Made by a program: the position numbers and the translations under genes. 64,000 bases of DNA from Flavobacteriaceae bacterium (lineage in GTDB: Bacteria > Bacteroidota > Bacteroidia > Flavobacteriales > Flavobacteriaceae): NCBI GenBank assembly GCA_947453885.1, contig CANGIF010000002.1, positions 62,001 to 126,000 of the forward strand, given 5' to 3'. How positions within the stretch are numbered: the first letter of the stretch is position 1; every line of letters starts with the position of its first letter. Below the pieces are notes generated by a model. It was not told where the DNA came from and searched no databases. It was given only the letters and a program-made list of their open reading frames with translations. Shown in pieces: positions 34,996-46,451 of this stretch.

Positions 34996-35412
34996 AATAT
35001 CATTTTTAGTAATCAATTTCAAAAGTACTATAGTTATTTTACTAACGTGAATATATTGTGATTTATTGTAAACATTTTTTTAAACAAAATATAAATGACT
35101 GAAGTTACTTAAATAAAACCATTAGACTTTAAAAATTCAAAACCTCAGTTTTTGTAATCTATCTATCGTTTATTTTAAACTTTTAAAATAATTTGTTGAT
35201 AATTTATAAATATTAAAATTTAACACTAATTATAAAACTCATTTTTAACATGTTAAGTCTTAAGCAATGTTGTTGACAAAAAACAATAATAAAAGAATTA
35301 TATTTGTTATATTTTTAATAGATTTGAAAAATTATAAAATTAATTAATATTCAATATTTATTGAAGAATTACTTTTTGAAAAATCTATTGAAATTTTAAG
35401 AAAAAAAACTGA

Positions 35413-36084
35413 ATGAAACGTCATTTACATAAATATTATAAAAAATTTAAAAAACTTTTTAATTTTAATAATGAGTATGCAAGAATGCTTTATTATCAAT
35501 CATTCTATTACAAATCTTTTTATTATCAATCTCCCAGGCATAAAAAGCACACAATAGATACTTATCTTAAATTACATCAAGAATGTACTAATTCAAACTT
35601 CATTACTACTGATTTGAAGATAGCTTTTTCAGATGATTTACCTTTTGGAAGTTCCATTCGACAAGCAAAAAAAATAATTGGAACGCCAAATTTTAAAAGT
35701 GAAGATGAAGATATAAATCTTGAAATTTTATATTACAGATTATTGATTGGCTCTCATAAAGTAAAATGTCAACTTTTTTTTTATGAAAATGAACTTTTTT
35801 TGTATAGTTATACATTTTCTCATATAAAAAACATGAACAACAATGAGGTATTGGAAACTATTAAAGCAAAATATTTGAATGAAAATCAAAAATATTCAAA
35901 GGAAATAATTAAGGACAATTATAACAATTGTTTACATTTTGAGGATGAAGTGGCTTTAACTTTAAGCTATACATCTTTATCAAGTAAGTTTTACAACAAA
36001 ATTCTTGAAAATGACATTGAAATTCAAAAAATGAAAAATGAAGAAAGAAATAAAAATTCAAAAACATTATTCAAAAGAATATAA
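35413..36084 (+). CDS. Orphan hypothetical protein with YYQS/YYKS N-terminal repeats
   Basis: 223 aa ORF with no recognised motif; N-terminus RMLYYQSFYYKSFYYQSPRHKK. Confidence 0.65.
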   Translation: MKRHLHKYYKKFKKLFNFNNEYARMLYYQSFYYKSFYYQSPRHKKHTIDTYLKLHQECTNSNFITTDLKIAFSDDLPFGSSIRQAKKIIGTPNFKSEDEDINLEILYYRLLIGSHKVKCQLFFYENELFLYSYTFSHIKNMNNNEVLETIKAKYLNENQKYSKEIIKDNYNNCLHFEDEVALTLSYTSLSSKFYNKILENDIEIQKMKNEERNKNSKTLFKRI

Positions 36085-36123
36085 AAAACATTGTTTTTAT
36101 TAAACATTTTTTATTAAAATTGT

Positions 36124-37164
36124 TTATTTAATAAACTCTATTTTTTGTGCTTCTTCTTCATTTAAGCTGTCAAAAAAACCTTGTTCGTTCATCCAATCAT
36201 CGCTAAAAACTTTACTCATATAACGTGATCCGTGATCCGGAAATATAGCAATAACATTACTATTTTCGTTAAATTCTCCTTCCTGTGCGTATTGTTTAAT
36301 AGCTTGAAGAACTGCTCCTGAAGTATAACCAACAAATAAACCTTCTTTTTTAGCTATTTCTCTCGTTGTGTGAGCACTTTCTTCGTCTGATACTTTCATA
36401 AATTTATCTATAACATCAAAATCAGTAGCAGTTGGAATCAAATTTTTTCCTAAACCTTCAATTCTGTAGGGATAAATTTCTTTAAGATCAAATTCTTTGG
36501 TTTCGTGGTATTTTTTTAAAACAGATCCAAAAGCATCTACTCCTAAAACTCTTATCGCAGGATTTTTTTCTTTTAAATATTTAGCAGTTCCAGAAATAGT
36601 ACCGCCTGTTCCACTGCAAGCAATTAAATGAGTAATTTTTCCATTAGTTTGCTCCCAAATTTCAGGTCCTGTCGTTTTATAATGGGCATCAATATTTAAT
36701 TGGTTAAAATATTGGTTTATATAAACTGAGCCTTTGGTTTCGTTATGTAATCGCTTTGCAACGTTATAATAGGAACGCTCATCGTCAGCAGCAACATGAG
36801 CAGGACAAACATAAACCTTTGCTCCTAAACTACGCAACATATCTATTTTATCCTTAGATGATTTAGAAGTTACAGCCAAAACACAACTGTATCCTTTAAT
36901 TATACTAACCATCGCTAAACTAAAACCAGTATTACCAGATGTAGTTTCAATAATTGTATCTCCAGGTTTTAATATCCCTCTCTTTTCAGCTTCTTCAATA
37001 ATAAATAAAGCAATTCTATCTTTTGTAGAATGTCCAGGATTAAAAGCTTCTACTTTTGCATAGAAATTACCTTTTAAATTTTGGGTAACTTTATTTAGTT
37101 TAATAAGTGGAGTGTTACCTATTAATTCCAATACATTATTGTAAGCATTTATTTGTTCTTTCAT
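36124..37164 (-). CDS. PLP-dependent cysteine synthase/cystathionine beta-synthase family protein
   Basis: [26 protein letters not shown] Lys, [23 protein letters not shown]. Confidence 0.9.
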   Translation of the reverse strand: MKEQINAYNNVLELIGNTPLIKLNKVTQNLKGNFYAKVEAFNPGHSTKDRIALFIIEEAEKRGILKPGDTIIETTSGNTGFSLAMVSIIKGYSCVLAVTSKSSKDKIDMLRSLGAKVYVCPAHVAADDERSYYNVAKRLHNETKGSVYINQYFNQLNIDAHYKTTGPEIWEQTNGKITHLIACSGTGGTISGTAKYLKEKNPAIRVLGVDAFGSVLKKYHETKEFDLKEIYPYRIEGLGKNLIPTATDFDVIDKFMKVSDEESAHTTREIAKKEGLFVGYTSGAVLQAIKQYAQEGEFNENSNVIAIFPDHGSRYMSKVFSDDWMNEQGFFDSLNEEEAQKIEFIK

Positions 37165-37246
37165 AAAAGTAAAGTCAAGGCAAATGGTTAAAATTGAAAT
37201 GATGCAATTCTTAGCCGTTGCAAATTTAATAAAAAAAAAATTTAAT

Positions 37247-39301
37247 CTATTTTTTTATTCCTTCTAATTCAAATAAAAAAATAAACTCTTTAGCCAGTTC
37301 CTTTAAATCTTCGTATCTTCCTGAAGCGCCACCGTGACCTGCATCCATATTTATATCGAAATAAAGCTTTTTCGTATCTGTTTTAGTAGCTCTCAATTTA
37401 GCTACCCATTTTGCAGGTTCCCAATATTGAACTTGAGAATCATGTAAACCTGTTGAGATATACATATTGGGATAGTTTTGAGCCGTCACGTTATCATAAG
37501 GTGAATAAGACAACATGTATTCAAAATATTCTTTTTTATTAGGATTTCCCCATTCATCATATTCTCCAGTTGTTAAAGGTATGCTGTCGTCTAACATTGT
37601 TGTTACCACATCTACAAAAGGGACTTGAGCAATAATACCGTTATATAATTCTGGATTTGTATTAGCTATAACTCCCATTAATAATCCACCAGCTGATCCA
37701 CCTTCAGCATATAAATGCTTATTTGAAGTATATTTTTCATCTATCAAAAATTGGGAACAAGCAACAAAATCAGTAAATGTGTTTTTCTTTGTTAATAATT
37801 TACCCCCTTCGTACCAATTCCTTCCTAAATCCTCTCCCCCTCTTACATGCGCAATTGCAAAAATAAAGCCTCTATCTAATAAGCTCAATCTTGTTGATGA
37901 AAAACTAGCATCCATTGAATATCCATAAGAACCATAAGCATATAAAAGTAATGGATTAGTACCTTTTTTCTGAATTTTTTTATGGTAAACAAGTGAGATA
38001 GGTATTTTAGTTCCATCGATTGCAACAGCCCAAATACGCTCTTCAATATAATTACTTTTTATAAATGTACCTCCTACTACTTCTTGTTCTTTTTTGATTT
38101 CTTTTTCATGTGTTTTCATGTTAAAATCAATAATTGAAGAAGGAGTCGCTAACGATTGGTAGGAATATCTTAAAATAGTTGTGTCAAAATCAACATTTGT
38201 ACCGGTAAAAGCCGTATATGTTTCGCTTTCAAACGGTAAATAATAATCAATTTCCGAATCCCATGATCGAATTCTTATTTTGTTTAAACCATTGCTTCGT
38301 TCTTCAAGCACTAAGAAGTCTTTAAAGATTTCAACGTCTTCTAACAATACATCATTTCTATGGGGTATTACTTCTTTCCAAAACTTTTTATTTGTTTTAT
38401 TTTCAGGCGTTTTTAACAATTTGAAATTATCAGCTCCATCACAATTTGATTTAATATAAAAATAATCGTTATAATGTGAAATTGCATATTCAACACCTCT
38501 TTTTCTTTTTTGGAAAACTCGAAAATTACCATCTGGATTGTCAGCTTCTAGGATTTGGTATTCTGAAGATAAAGTACTTGCAGCTTCAATAGCTAGATAT
38601 TTTCTTGATTTTGATTTTGCAATCTCAACACTAAAAGTTTCGTCTTTTTCAAAATAAACTAATTCTGGATTTAAGTTTGAACCAATTTTATATTTAAAAA
38701 TTTTATCTGATCGAAGCGTACCTAAATCTTGACTTGAAAAAAATAATGTTTCATTATCATTTGCCCAAACTGCATTTCCAGTTGTATTTTCAATAACATC
38801 TTCTGATACCAAATGTGTTTCTAAATTTTTAATCTTAAGTGTATAAATTCTTCTACCAATTATATCAAAACTAAACAAAGCCAATTTATTGTTAGGACTA
38901 ACACTTATACTTCCCAATTGGAAAAAAGCTTGTCCATTTGCCATTTCATTACAATCAAAAAGCAGTTCCTCTGGAGCGTCTATAAATTCTTTCCTTCTAG
39001 TATAAAGTGGGTAGTTTTTTCCTTTTTCCATTCTAGTAAAATAGTAATAGCCATTATAAAAATAAGGAACAGAAGTATCATCTTCTTTAATTCTTGACTT
39101 CATCTCTTCATACAAATTGTTTTGAAATTCTTTTGTATGAGCCGTTTGTTCTTGGTAATAGGCGTTTTCTTGGTTTAAGTAGTTTAGTACTTCTGGGTTT
39201 TCTCTGTTATTCAACCAATAGTAATTATCTATTCGAATTTGGTTGTGTTTGCGAAGTTTTTTAGGGATTATTTTGGCAATCGGAGCGTTTGTATTTGGCA
39301 T
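37247..39301 (-). CDS. S9 family prolyl oligopeptidase (oligopeptidase B-like)
   Basis: [12 protein letters not shown] nucleophile motif, [39 protein letters not shown], catalytic HGG. Confidence 0.92.
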   Translation of the reverse strand: MPNTNAPIAKIIPKKLRKHNQIRIDNYYWLNNRENPEVLNYLNQENAYYQEQTAHTKEFQNNLYEEMKSRIKEDDTSVPYFYNGYYYFTRMEKGKNYPLYTRRKEFIDAPEELLFDCNEMANGQAFFQLGSISVSPNNKLALFSFDIIGRRIYTLKIKNLETHLVSEDVIENTTGNAVWANDNETLFFSSQDLGTLRSDKIFKYKIGSNLNPELVYFEKDETFSVEIAKSKSRKYLAIEAASTLSSEYQILEADNPDGNFRVFQKRKRGVEYAISHYNDYFYIKSNCDGADNFKLLKTPENKTNKKFWKEVIPHRNDVLLEDVEIFKDFLVLEERSNGLNKIRIRSWDSEIDYYLPFESETYTAFTGTNVDFDTTILRYSYQSLATPSSIIDFNMKTHEKEIKKEQEVVGGTFIKSNYIEERIWAVAIDGTKIPISLVYHKKIQKKGTNPLLLYAYGSYGYSMDASFSSTRLSLLDRGFIFAIAHVRGGEDLGRNWYEGGKLLTKKNTFTDFVACSQFLIDEKYTSNKHLYAEGGSAGGLLMGVIANTNPELYNGIIAQVPFVDVVTTMLDDSIPLTTGEYDEWGNPNKKEYFEYMLSYSPYDNVTAQNYPNMYISTGLHDSQVQYWEPAKWVAKLRATKTDTKKLYFDINMDAGHGGASGRYEDLKELAKEFIFLFELEGIKK

Positions 39302-39385
39302 GTTTTTGAATTCTTTTGATACTATTAAAAATGTAAATTTAAAAGAAACTGGTTTTGTTTTAAGAGTTTTTAGTTTTTATTAACT

Positions 39386-39417
39386 TTTGAAAGTTAAAGT
39401 TCAAAACCCTAAATTTG
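39386..39417 (+). promoter_or_regulatory. Bacteroidota promoter TTTG-N20-TAAATTTG upstream of the YbaB/EbfC gene
   Basis: TTTG 39386-39389 and TAAATTTG 39410-39417; shows the ORF-track start at 39415 lies in the promoter. Confidence 0.6.
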
Positions 39418-39444
39418 CATTCAAATAATTTAAAACTATACATT

Positions 39445-39765
39445 ATGGACTTAATGGGAATGATGGGAAAAATGAAAGAAACCCAACAAAGAATGGAAGC
39501 TACTAAAAAAAGACTCGACACTGTTTTAGTTGATGAGCAAAGTAGCGACGGTTTGTTAAAAATAACGGTTACTGCCAATCAAAATATTAAAAGTTTCTCG
39601 ATTGACAATACGCTTTTGGAAGACAAAGAGCAACTAGAAGATTATTTAATTTTAGTTACCAATAAAGCACTTGAAAAAGCAAAATCAATTAATCAGGCCG
39701 AACTTGATGCTGTTGCTAAAATGGACTTACCTATGATTCCTGGTATGGAAGATTTGTTTAAATAA
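39445..39765 (+). CDS. YbaB/EbfC family nucleoid-associated protein
   Basis: [25 protein letters not shown] and [19 protein letters not shown]. Confidence 0.88.
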   Translation: MDLMGMMGKMKETQQRMEATKKRLDTVLVDEQSSDGLLKITVTANQNIKSFSIDNTLLEDKEQLEDYLILVTNKALEKAKSINQAELDAVAKMDLPMIPGMEDLFK

Positions 39766-39871
39766 AATGGAAATATCACAAATAAAAGATAAATTTTAGT
39801 TCGTAAATTTAAAAAAAACTAAATTTGGTCAAACTTTATTTTCAGGAATTAAAAACCATAAAAATATTAAT

Positions 39872-40390
39872 ATGAAAAAAATTGTTATCCCCTTTATTAC
39901 GTTTCTTTTATTTGTAGGATTCGTAAGCTGTACAGGTCCTCAAGGTCCACAAGGTACCAATGGACAAGACGGATTGTTGAGTCAAGTATATGAAATTTCA
40001 AATGTAAATTTTGTTGCGTCAGGCTTTTCTGTTTTGTACAATTTTAGCACTCCAATTTATGCTTCTGACCACGTTTTGATATATCGTTTGGCGGGAACAA
40101 CAACTCTAGGTGCCGATATTTGGAAACCTTTACCTGAAACTTATTTTTTTCCAGATGGAACATTGGATTTTAGTTATAATTTTAATTTTTCTAAAAACGA
40201 TTTCCAAATTTATTTAGATGGAAATAACTTACAGACAGTAACTGATGCATATCGATTAGGACAAGTTTTTAGAATTGTAGTTGTTCCAGGAGTATTTGTT
40301 AACAAAATGAATAGCACTACTCCAACTAGTTATAATGAGCTCATTAAAAAATATAACATTGACGAATCCAAAATAATTCAATTGAAATAA
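39872..40390 (+). CDS. Lipoprotein with short collagen-like (GPQGPQGTNGQDG) linker
   Basis: Lipobox FVSC followed directly by TGPQGPQGTNGQDG. Confidence 0.75.
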   Translation: MKKIVIPFITFLLFVGFVSCTGPQGPQGTNGQDGLLSQVYEISNVNFVASGFSVLYNFSTPIYASDHVLIYRLAGTTTLGADIWKPLPETYFFPDGTLDFSYNFNFSKNDFQIYLDGNNLQTVTDAYRLGQVFRIVVVPGVFVNKMNSTTPTSYNELIKKYNIDESKIIQLK

Positions 40391-40395
40391 ATTTT

Positions 40396-40438
40396 TAAAA
40401 AATCCATCTATTAGTTTTTTCTGTAGATGGATTTTTTT
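40396..40438. terminator. Bidirectional terminator between convergent genes
   Basis: aaaaaATCCATCTA...TAGATGGATttttttt. Confidence 0.8.
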
Positions 40439-41390
40439 AAGCTTCTTTTTTATTATTATTATCCGAAATTGTTATAGAAACTAAAACTCCAATTAGTAAA
40501 CTAACCGCAATAAATGCTAACGAAATCCATTCAGGTATATTGAGGTAGTTTTTTAATATCATTTTCATTCCCACAAAACTTAAAATAGCAATTAAACTAT
40601 ATTCCAAAAAACTAAATTTTTCGAGCATATTTGCCAAAAAGAAGTACATGGATCGAAGTCCTAAAATTGCAAAAATATTAGACGTAAAAACAATAAAAGG
40701 GTCGGAAGAAATTGCTAAAATTGCAGGGACACTATCTAAAGCAAACAAAACATCCATGACTTCTATGATCAAAAGCGCTACAAATAAAGGAGTTGCTTTA
40801 GTTTTGTTTTCTAACCTCATAAAAAAATTACCTTTTTGATGTTCTGATGAAATAGGAATTATTTTTCCAATAATTTTAAAAACAAAGGAATGTTTTGGAT
40901 CAAAAACATCTTCTTCCTTTTTAAAAAGCATTTTTATAGCTGTAAAAAGCAAAAAAGCACCAAACACATAGGATGTCCAACTGAATTTGTGAATCAAAAC
41001 CACACCAAAATAAATCATTAGCCCTCTAAAAATTAAAGCGCCTAAAATGCCCCAAAACAAAATGCGGTGTTGGTATTTTTGAGGTATTTTAAATGCTGTA
41101 AAGATTATAGCCATCACAAAAATATTGTCGGCACTCAAAGAAAGCTCAATCAAATAGCCTGTTACATACTTCATAGAAGCAGCTAAAGGTTGTAGATGAT
41201 TTGGATTTTCAAGCACACCTGCATTATAAAGTCCATAAATTACTACCGAAAATAAAAGCGAAACTGATACCCATATCAGTGTCCACAGTGTTGCTTCCTT
41301 AGTAGTTATAATATGTGGTGTTTTATTAAAAACACCTAAATCTAAACCAAGAATTACAAGTATTATACCTATAAATAAAATCCAAACCAT
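40437..41390 (-). CDS. TerC/Alx family membrane protein
   Basis: LIELSLSADNIFVMAIIF and VMDVLFALDSVPAILAI. Confidence 0.9.
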   Translation of the reverse strand: MVWILFIGIILVILGLDLGVFNKTPHIITTKEATLWTLIWVSVSLLFSVVIYGLYNAGVLENPNHLQPLAASMKYVTGYLIELSLSADNIFVMAIIFTAFKIPQKYQHRILFWGILGALIFRGLMIYFGVVLIHKFSWTSYVFGAFLLFTAIKMLFKKEEDVFDPKHSFVFKIIGKIIPISSEHQKGNFFMRLENKTKATPLFVALLIIEVMDVLFALDSVPAILAISSDPFIVFTSNIFAILGLRSMYFFLANMLEKFSFLEYSLIAILSFVGMKMILKNYLNIPEWISLAFIAVSLLIGVLVSITISDNNNKKEA

Positions 41391-41527
41391 AGTGTATATT
41401 TATTTGAATACAAATATACTTTATTGTTTTGTTTAAATAAAATTGAATTTAAACCTTAAAAATAACTTTTTTTTCAATTTACCCCCTAAAAAAATAAGGT
41501 TACAATAATAGTATGCCATTTTTTTAT

Positions 41528-41535
41528 TATTTTTG
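41528..41535 (+). promoter_or_regulatory. TAnnTTTG -7-like element (TATTTTTG) upstream of glutamine synthetase
   Basis: Motif 40 nt upstream of the ATG; no clear -33 element. Confidence 0.35.
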
Positions 41536-41574
41536 CAATGTTTTTAAAAGGGTTTAATCAATAAAATACAACTT

Positions 41575-43764
41575 ATGTCAACATTACGATTTCAAGCATT
41601 AAAAGAAACTGCAGGTAGAAAACCTGTAAAATTTGAAGAAGCTGACCGAAAATCAACCATTTTTGGATCAAATGTGTTTAATGAAAAAGCAATGAAGCAG
41701 TTTTTAACTCCAGATGCTTTTAAAGGTGTAAAAGATGCTATTCAACACGGTACAAAAATCGACAGAAAACTTGCCGATTATATTGCTATGGGAATGAAAG
41801 AATGGGCACTTTCTAAAGGAGTTACGCATTATACGCACTGGTTTCAACCATTAACTGGTACTACTGCCGAAAAACACGATGCTTTTTTTGAAACTTCTTA
41901 TGATGGTTCAGATCCTGTTGAGAAATTTGGTGGTGGACAGTTAGTTCAACAAGAGCCAGACGCATCTTCTTTTCCTAATGGAGGTATCAGAAATACCTTT
42001 GAAGCAAGAGGTTATACTGCTTGGGATCCAACATCGCCAGCTTTTATTTTTGGTTCAACTTTATGTATTCCTACCGTTTTTATTTCATATACAGGCGAAG
42101 CTTTAGATTACAAAACACCTTTATTAAGAGCCTTAAATGCTGTTGACGAAGCTGCAACTGATATTTGTAAATATTTTGACAAAAATGTAAAGAAAGTTAC
42201 CGCAACTTTAGGTTGGGAACAAGAATATTTCTTGATTGACAAATCTTTGGCTGAATCTCGACCAGACATTATCATGACTGGAAGAACACTTTTGGGTCAT
42301 ACCTCTGCTAAAGGACAACAACTAGACGATCATTATTTTGGTTCAATTCCAAGCAGAGTTTTGTCATATATGAGAGATTTAGAACAAGAATGTATGTATT
42401 TAGGCATTCCTGTAAAAACGCGTCATAATGAGGTTGCTCCAAATCAATTTGAGTTAGCTCCAATTTTTGAAGAAACAAATTTAGCAGTTGACCATAACTC
42501 GTTGCTAATGGACGTGATGCAAAAAGTAGCAGAAAGACATGACTTTAGAGTGCTTTTTCACGAAAAACCTTTCAAAGGAGTTAACGGTTCTGGAAAACAC
42601 AACAACTGGTCTATGGCGACTGATACTGGCGTAAATTTATTAAGCCCAGGAAAAACGCCAATGAGCAATTTACAATTCTTGTCATTTTTCATCAACACCA
42701 TTAAAGCGGTTAACGATTATGAAGAGTTATTAAGAGCTTCTATAGCTACTGCCAGCAACGATCATCGTTTGGGAGCTAACGAAGCGCCACCAGCTATTAT
42801 TTCCGTATTCATTGGTCAACAATTGACAAAAGTGCTGGCAGAATTAGAAGGAGTAACTAAAGGAAAATTATCGCCTGAAGAAAAAACCGATTTGAAGCTA
42901 AATGTTGTGGGTAAAATTCCAGACGTACTTTTAGACAATACGGATAGAAACAGAACTTCGCCTTTTGCTTTCACCGGAAACAAATTTGAGTTCAGAGCAG
43001 TCGGTTCTACTGCCAATTGTGCTAACGCAATGACTACTTTAAACTCAATCGTTGCAAAACAATTGATTGATTTCAAGAAAGAAGTGGACGAATTAATTGC
43101 TTCAAAAGGATTAAAGAAAGACGAAGCTATTTTTAATGTCTTGAGAGAATACATCAAACAAACCAAAAACATCCTTTTTGAAGGCGACGGGTATAGCGAT
43201 GCTTGGGAAAAAGAAGCTAAAAAGAGAGGGTTGAGCAATCACAAGACTACGCCGTCTGCTTTGAAAGCAAAAGTTTCTGAAAAAGCTTTAGACTTATTCA
43301 AAGAATTGAATGTAATGAACCACATTGAGGTTGAGGCGCGTTATGAAATTGAATTGGAAGAATACACTAAGAAAATTCAAATAGAAGGAAGAGTTCTTGG
43401 CGATATTGCTAGAAATCACGTCATCCCAACAGCTATTAAATATCAAAACACTTTGATTGAAAACGTAAAAGGTTTGAAAGAAATATTTGGCAATGATTTT
43501 ACAAAAATCGGAAAAGAGCAAATTGTGTTGATTAAAGAAATTTCTGAACACATTGAAGGAATCAACACTAAGGTTGAAAAAATGATTGATGCTCGCAAAA
43601 AAGCAAACGCATTAACCGATGCACAAAAAATGGCAGAAGCTTATTGCGACCAAGTGAAACCTTATTTTGAAGACATTCGTGAACATTGCGACAAATTGGA
43701 ATTGTTAGTTGACAACGAAACTTGGACATTGACCAAATACAGAGAAATGTTGTTTACAAAATAA
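41575..43764 (+). CDS. glnN: Type III glutamine synthetase (GSIII)
   Basis: 729 aa; FGSNVFNEKAM, THYTHWFQPLTGTTAEKHD, VNGSGKHNNWSMAT, NRTSPFAFTGNKFEFRAVGS. Confidence 0.95.
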   Translation: MSTLRFQALKETAGRKPVKFEEADRKSTIFGSNVFNEKAMKQFLTPDAFKGVKDAIQHGTKIDRKLADYIAMGMKEWALSKGVTHYTHWFQPLTGTTAEKHDAFFETSYDGSDPVEKFGGGQLVQQEPDASSFPNGGIRNTFEARGYTAWDPTSPAFIFGSTLCIPTVFISYTGEALDYKTPLLRALNAVDEAATDICKYFDKNVKKVTATLGWEQEYFLIDKSLAESRPDIIMTGRTLLGHTSAKGQQLDDHYFGSIPSRVLSYMRDLEQECMYLGIPVKTRHNEVAPNQFELAPIFEETNLAVDHNSLLMDVMQKVAERHDFRVLFHEKPFKGVNGSGKHNNWSMATDTGVNLLSPGKTPMSNLQFLSFFINTIKAVNDYEELLRASIATASNDHRLGANEAPPAIISVFIGQQLTKVLAELEGVTKGKLSPEEKTDLKLNVVGKIPDVLLDNTDRNRTSPFAFTGNKFEFRAVGSTANCANAMTTLNSIVAKQLIDFKKEVDELIASKGLKKDEAIFNVLREYIKQTKNILFEGDGYSDAWEKEAKKRGLSNHKTTPSALKAKVSEKALDLFKELNVMNHIEVEARYEIELEEYTKKIQIEGRVLGDIARNHVIPTAIKYQNTLIENVKGLKEIFGNDFTKIGKEQIVLIKEISEHIEGINTKVEKMIDARKKANALTDAQKMAEAYCDQVKPYFEDIREHCDKLELLVDNETWTLTKYREMLFTK

Positions 43765-43833
43765 ACTTTAGCTTGTAAAATAAATAGTGTATAGAACATA
43801 GAAAATAGATGTTTCAATCTATACTAAAGACCA

Positions 43834-43862
43834 AACCTGCTTGATGAAAGCAGGTTTTTTTA
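43834..43862 (+). terminator. Rho-independent terminator downstream of glnN
   Basis: AACCTGCTT-gatga-AAGCAGGTT followed by T-tract. Confidence 0.8.
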
Positions 43863-43996
43863 TGTTTATTACTTTCTGTTTATGATAGAAGAAGTTTTAA
43901 TTTGATTAAAAAAAAGGGTACTTTATAGTGGGAGTAGTAATTACTAAATTTATTTTTGAGAAACCAATAAATAACATCAAAACACAAATAATTTAA

Positions 43997-44135
43997 TTAC
44001 ATCCTGCCCACCGAATTTAGAAATGTTACAAAAGAAAAACTGAAAACAACTCAAGAACTACGCATTGCCGAGCTTGAAGAAGAAAACAAAATACTGAAAG
44101 CTCAGCTTGATATTGTATTGAAGTTGTGTGGATAA
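43997..44135 (+). pseudogene. Possible remnant of a mobile-element ORF (coiled-coil C-terminus only)
   Basis: Frame reading ILPTEFRNVTKEKLKTTQELRIAELEEENKILKAQLDIVLKLCG* without an in-frame ATG. Confidence 0.3.
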
Positions 44136-44243
44136 AATGATGTTGATATTTATAAATTTATTAAAATAAATCACATTTTCAAAACAGCAGAATATTTTAT
44201 TGGTTTAAAAGAAATTAAAACATATTTTCCTTAACTTCGTTCC

Positions 44244-45143
44244 ATGAATACAAAATATATTATAAGTCTTGCTTTGGTTTGCATGTCGATTCAATTGACA
44301 AAGGCGCAAGAACAGTTTTCGGTTTATTTTGAAAGCAATAAGTTCGAATTAAAACCTGTTGAAATAAAAAGATTAGATAATTGGTTACAAGAAAACAAAA
44401 ACTCAAAAATAGTTGGGGTTTACGGTTATTGCGACGAAGACGGATCTGTTGTATTTAATGATTCTCTCGCAAAAAAAAGAATTGATTTTGTGCATCAGCA
44501 CATTTTTTCTAAAATAGCAATGCGTTCTGATTATAAAACTCGAAACTTTGGTAAACTGCATCAGGTTTCAAAAATAAAATCAGAGAACAGAAATGTAACG
44601 CTTTACTACATTACTTCTAAAGATTTAACCCAAGAAGACGTCATTCTTGGAATTAAAAAACCCACCGAAATTCCTGTAAAAATTTCACATACTGTTGTTA
44701 ACTATCCGCCTGGAATTGCCATAGAAAGTCCCGACGGGAGCGTATCTAAATTTCAATTAGACACAGTTTTTATGAAAAAAATTGCTGCAGCTCGCGTGGG
44801 TGAGAAATTAAAAATTGAGCATTTAAACTTTGTTATTAATACTTTTGCTGTTGAACTCGAATCAAGAGTTAAATTGTACGAATTACTGATGGTTTTAACT
44901 AAAAATCCTGATTTAAAAATAGAAATTCAAGGCCATTTATGTTGCATGCCCACAGACAGATTGGACCTTTCGACCCAAAGAGCTAAAGCGGTTTACAGGT
45001 TTTTAATTAATAACAATATTGAAAAAGAACGGTTGTCCTATAAAGGTTTTGGAAGTACAATGCCCATTTTTCCACTGCCGGAAAAAGATGAAAAAGAACG
45101 TGCTGCAAACCGACGTGTTGAAATTGAAATAATAAGCAATTAA
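44244..45143 (+). CDS. OmpA family protein
   Basis: C-terminal IEIQGHLCCMPTDRLDLSTQRAKAVYRFLINNNIEKERLSYKGFGST...ANRRVEIEI. Confidence 0.88.
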   Translation: MNTKYIISLALVCMSIQLTKAQEQFSVYFESNKFELKPVEIKRLDNWLQENKNSKIVGVYGYCDEDGSVVFNDSLAKKRIDFVHQHIFSKIAMRSDYKTRNFGKLHQVSKIKSENRNVTLYYITSKDLTQEDVILGIKKPTEIPVKISHTVVNYPPGIAIESPDGSVSKFQLDTVFMKKIAAARVGEKLKIEHLNFVINTFAVELESRVKLYELLMVLTKNPDLKIEIQGHLCCMPTDRLDLSTQRAKAVYRFLINNNIEKERLSYKGFGSTMPIFPLPEKDEKERAANRRVEIEIISN

Positions 45144-45149
45144 GTAAAA

Positions 45150-45908
45150 ATGAAAATTGTAATTTCGCCTGCAAAATCTTTAAATTTTGAGAAAGAACTT
45201 CCGACTCAAAAGTATTCAGAAAGTGCTTTTTTGAAAGAAAGTAAAAAAATTCATTCGGTTTTAAAAAAGAAAAAGCCCATTGAATTAATGGAATTAATGT
45301 CGATTTCTAATAATTTAGCCCAACTGAATTGGCAACGAAATCAAGAATGGCAGTTGCCATTTACGCAAGAAAATGCTCGTCCTGCCCTTTATGCTTTTGA
45401 TGGCGATGTTTATACGGGTTTGGATGCTTATTCAATTACTGCTGATAAATTTGACCAAATTCAAGATAGGCTTAGAATTCTTTCAGGGCTATATGGCTAC
45501 CTACAACCATTTGATTTAATTCAACCCTATCGGCTAGAAATGGGAACAAATATAAGCATTGGTCAACACAAAAATCTTTATAGCTTTTGGAAATCAAAGC
45601 TCACCTCATCTTTAAACAAAGAATTAAAAAAGGAAGATTTTCTTGTAAATCTAGCAAGTCAAGAATATTTCTCGGTGTTAGATTTAAAAAAAATAATCGT
45701 TCCAATTATTACTCCAGAATTCAAAGATTATAAAGATGGAAAACCGAAAACGATTAGTTTTTTTGCTAAAAAAGCCCGTGGATTAATGGTTCGATTTATA
45801 ATTGACAATAATGTTCAAACCATCGACGATTTAAAAAAATTCAATGCGGAAGGCTATTGTTTTGACTACAATTTATCAACTACTTCACATTTAGTTTTTA
45901 CAAGGTAA
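45150..45908 (+). CDS. yaaA: Peroxide stress protein YaaA family
   Basis: MKIVISPAKSLNFE, PALYAFDGDVYTGLDA, LSGLYGYLQPFDLIQPYRLEMG, KKARGLMVRF. Confidence 0.93.
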   Translation: MKIVISPAKSLNFEKELPTQKYSESAFLKESKKIHSVLKKKKPIELMELMSISNNLAQLNWQRNQEWQLPFTQENARPALYAFDGDVYTGLDAYSITADKFDQIQDRLRILSGLYGYLQPFDLIQPYRLEMGTNISIGQHKNLYSFWKSKLTSSLNKELKKEDFLVNLASQEYFSVLDLKKIIVPIITPEFKDYKDGKPKTISFFAKKARGLMVRFIIDNNVQTIDDLKKFNAEGYCFDYNLSTTSHLVFTR

Positions 45909-45912
45909 TTAT

Positions 45913-46446
45913 TTATTTTTTGAACTGATTTAAAAAAGGTTGAAATTGTTCCATGCTTGTATTGGAGTTCTTTATGGCATCCATAAAATTCATTACAGCT
46001 GCAGGATTCATGTCTTTTCCTAAAATTCTAATTACAGCAAAACCTGCGTCAATTTTAGTTCCAAAAACTACAAATTCAGAAATATGGGCATCATCACCAA
46101 CAAAGCTAACACACATGGCATCTTTTCCAGAGCCAATTTTCATTAGTTGTTGGTATTTTTCGTCTTTTAAAATTGTAGCCACTTTTTCTTTTTCATGTTC
46201 AAACTCCTTTTGATTTTGAGTGTTGATTTTAAATGCTAAAATATTTACTTTTTCAAATGAGTTGAATGCTTTAACTTGTTCAACTGTAAGCTTTGATTTG
46301 TCAATGTTTAAAAAATTTGGAGTTACATCCAGTTGAATAAAATTTTTGTTTTCCGAATTATCAACAATGTATTTTTCCAAACTTGGTTTTGAATTACAAC
46401 TTACAATTGCAAATAAAACAGCTAGTACAATAAGTTTTGCTTTCAT
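45913..46446 (-). CDS. DUF4252-like lipoprotein
   Basis: Lipobox IVSC; paralog-like arrangement with the adjacent ORF. Confidence 0.65.
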   Translation of the reverse strand: MKAKLIVLAVLFAIVSCNSKPSLEKYIVDNSENKNFIQLDVTPNFLNIDKSKLTVEQVKAFNSFEKVNILAFKINTQNQKEFEHEKEKVATILKDEKYQQLMKIGSGKDAMCVSFVGDDAHISEFVVFGTKIDAGFAVIRILGKDMNPAAVMNFMDAIKNSNTSMEQFQPFLNQFKK

Positions 46447-46451
46447 GATAT

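Noticed and set aside
42816-43238. 140-aa minus-strand ORF
   Set aside because: Antisense to glnN, whose product is clearly GSIII; shadow ORF.
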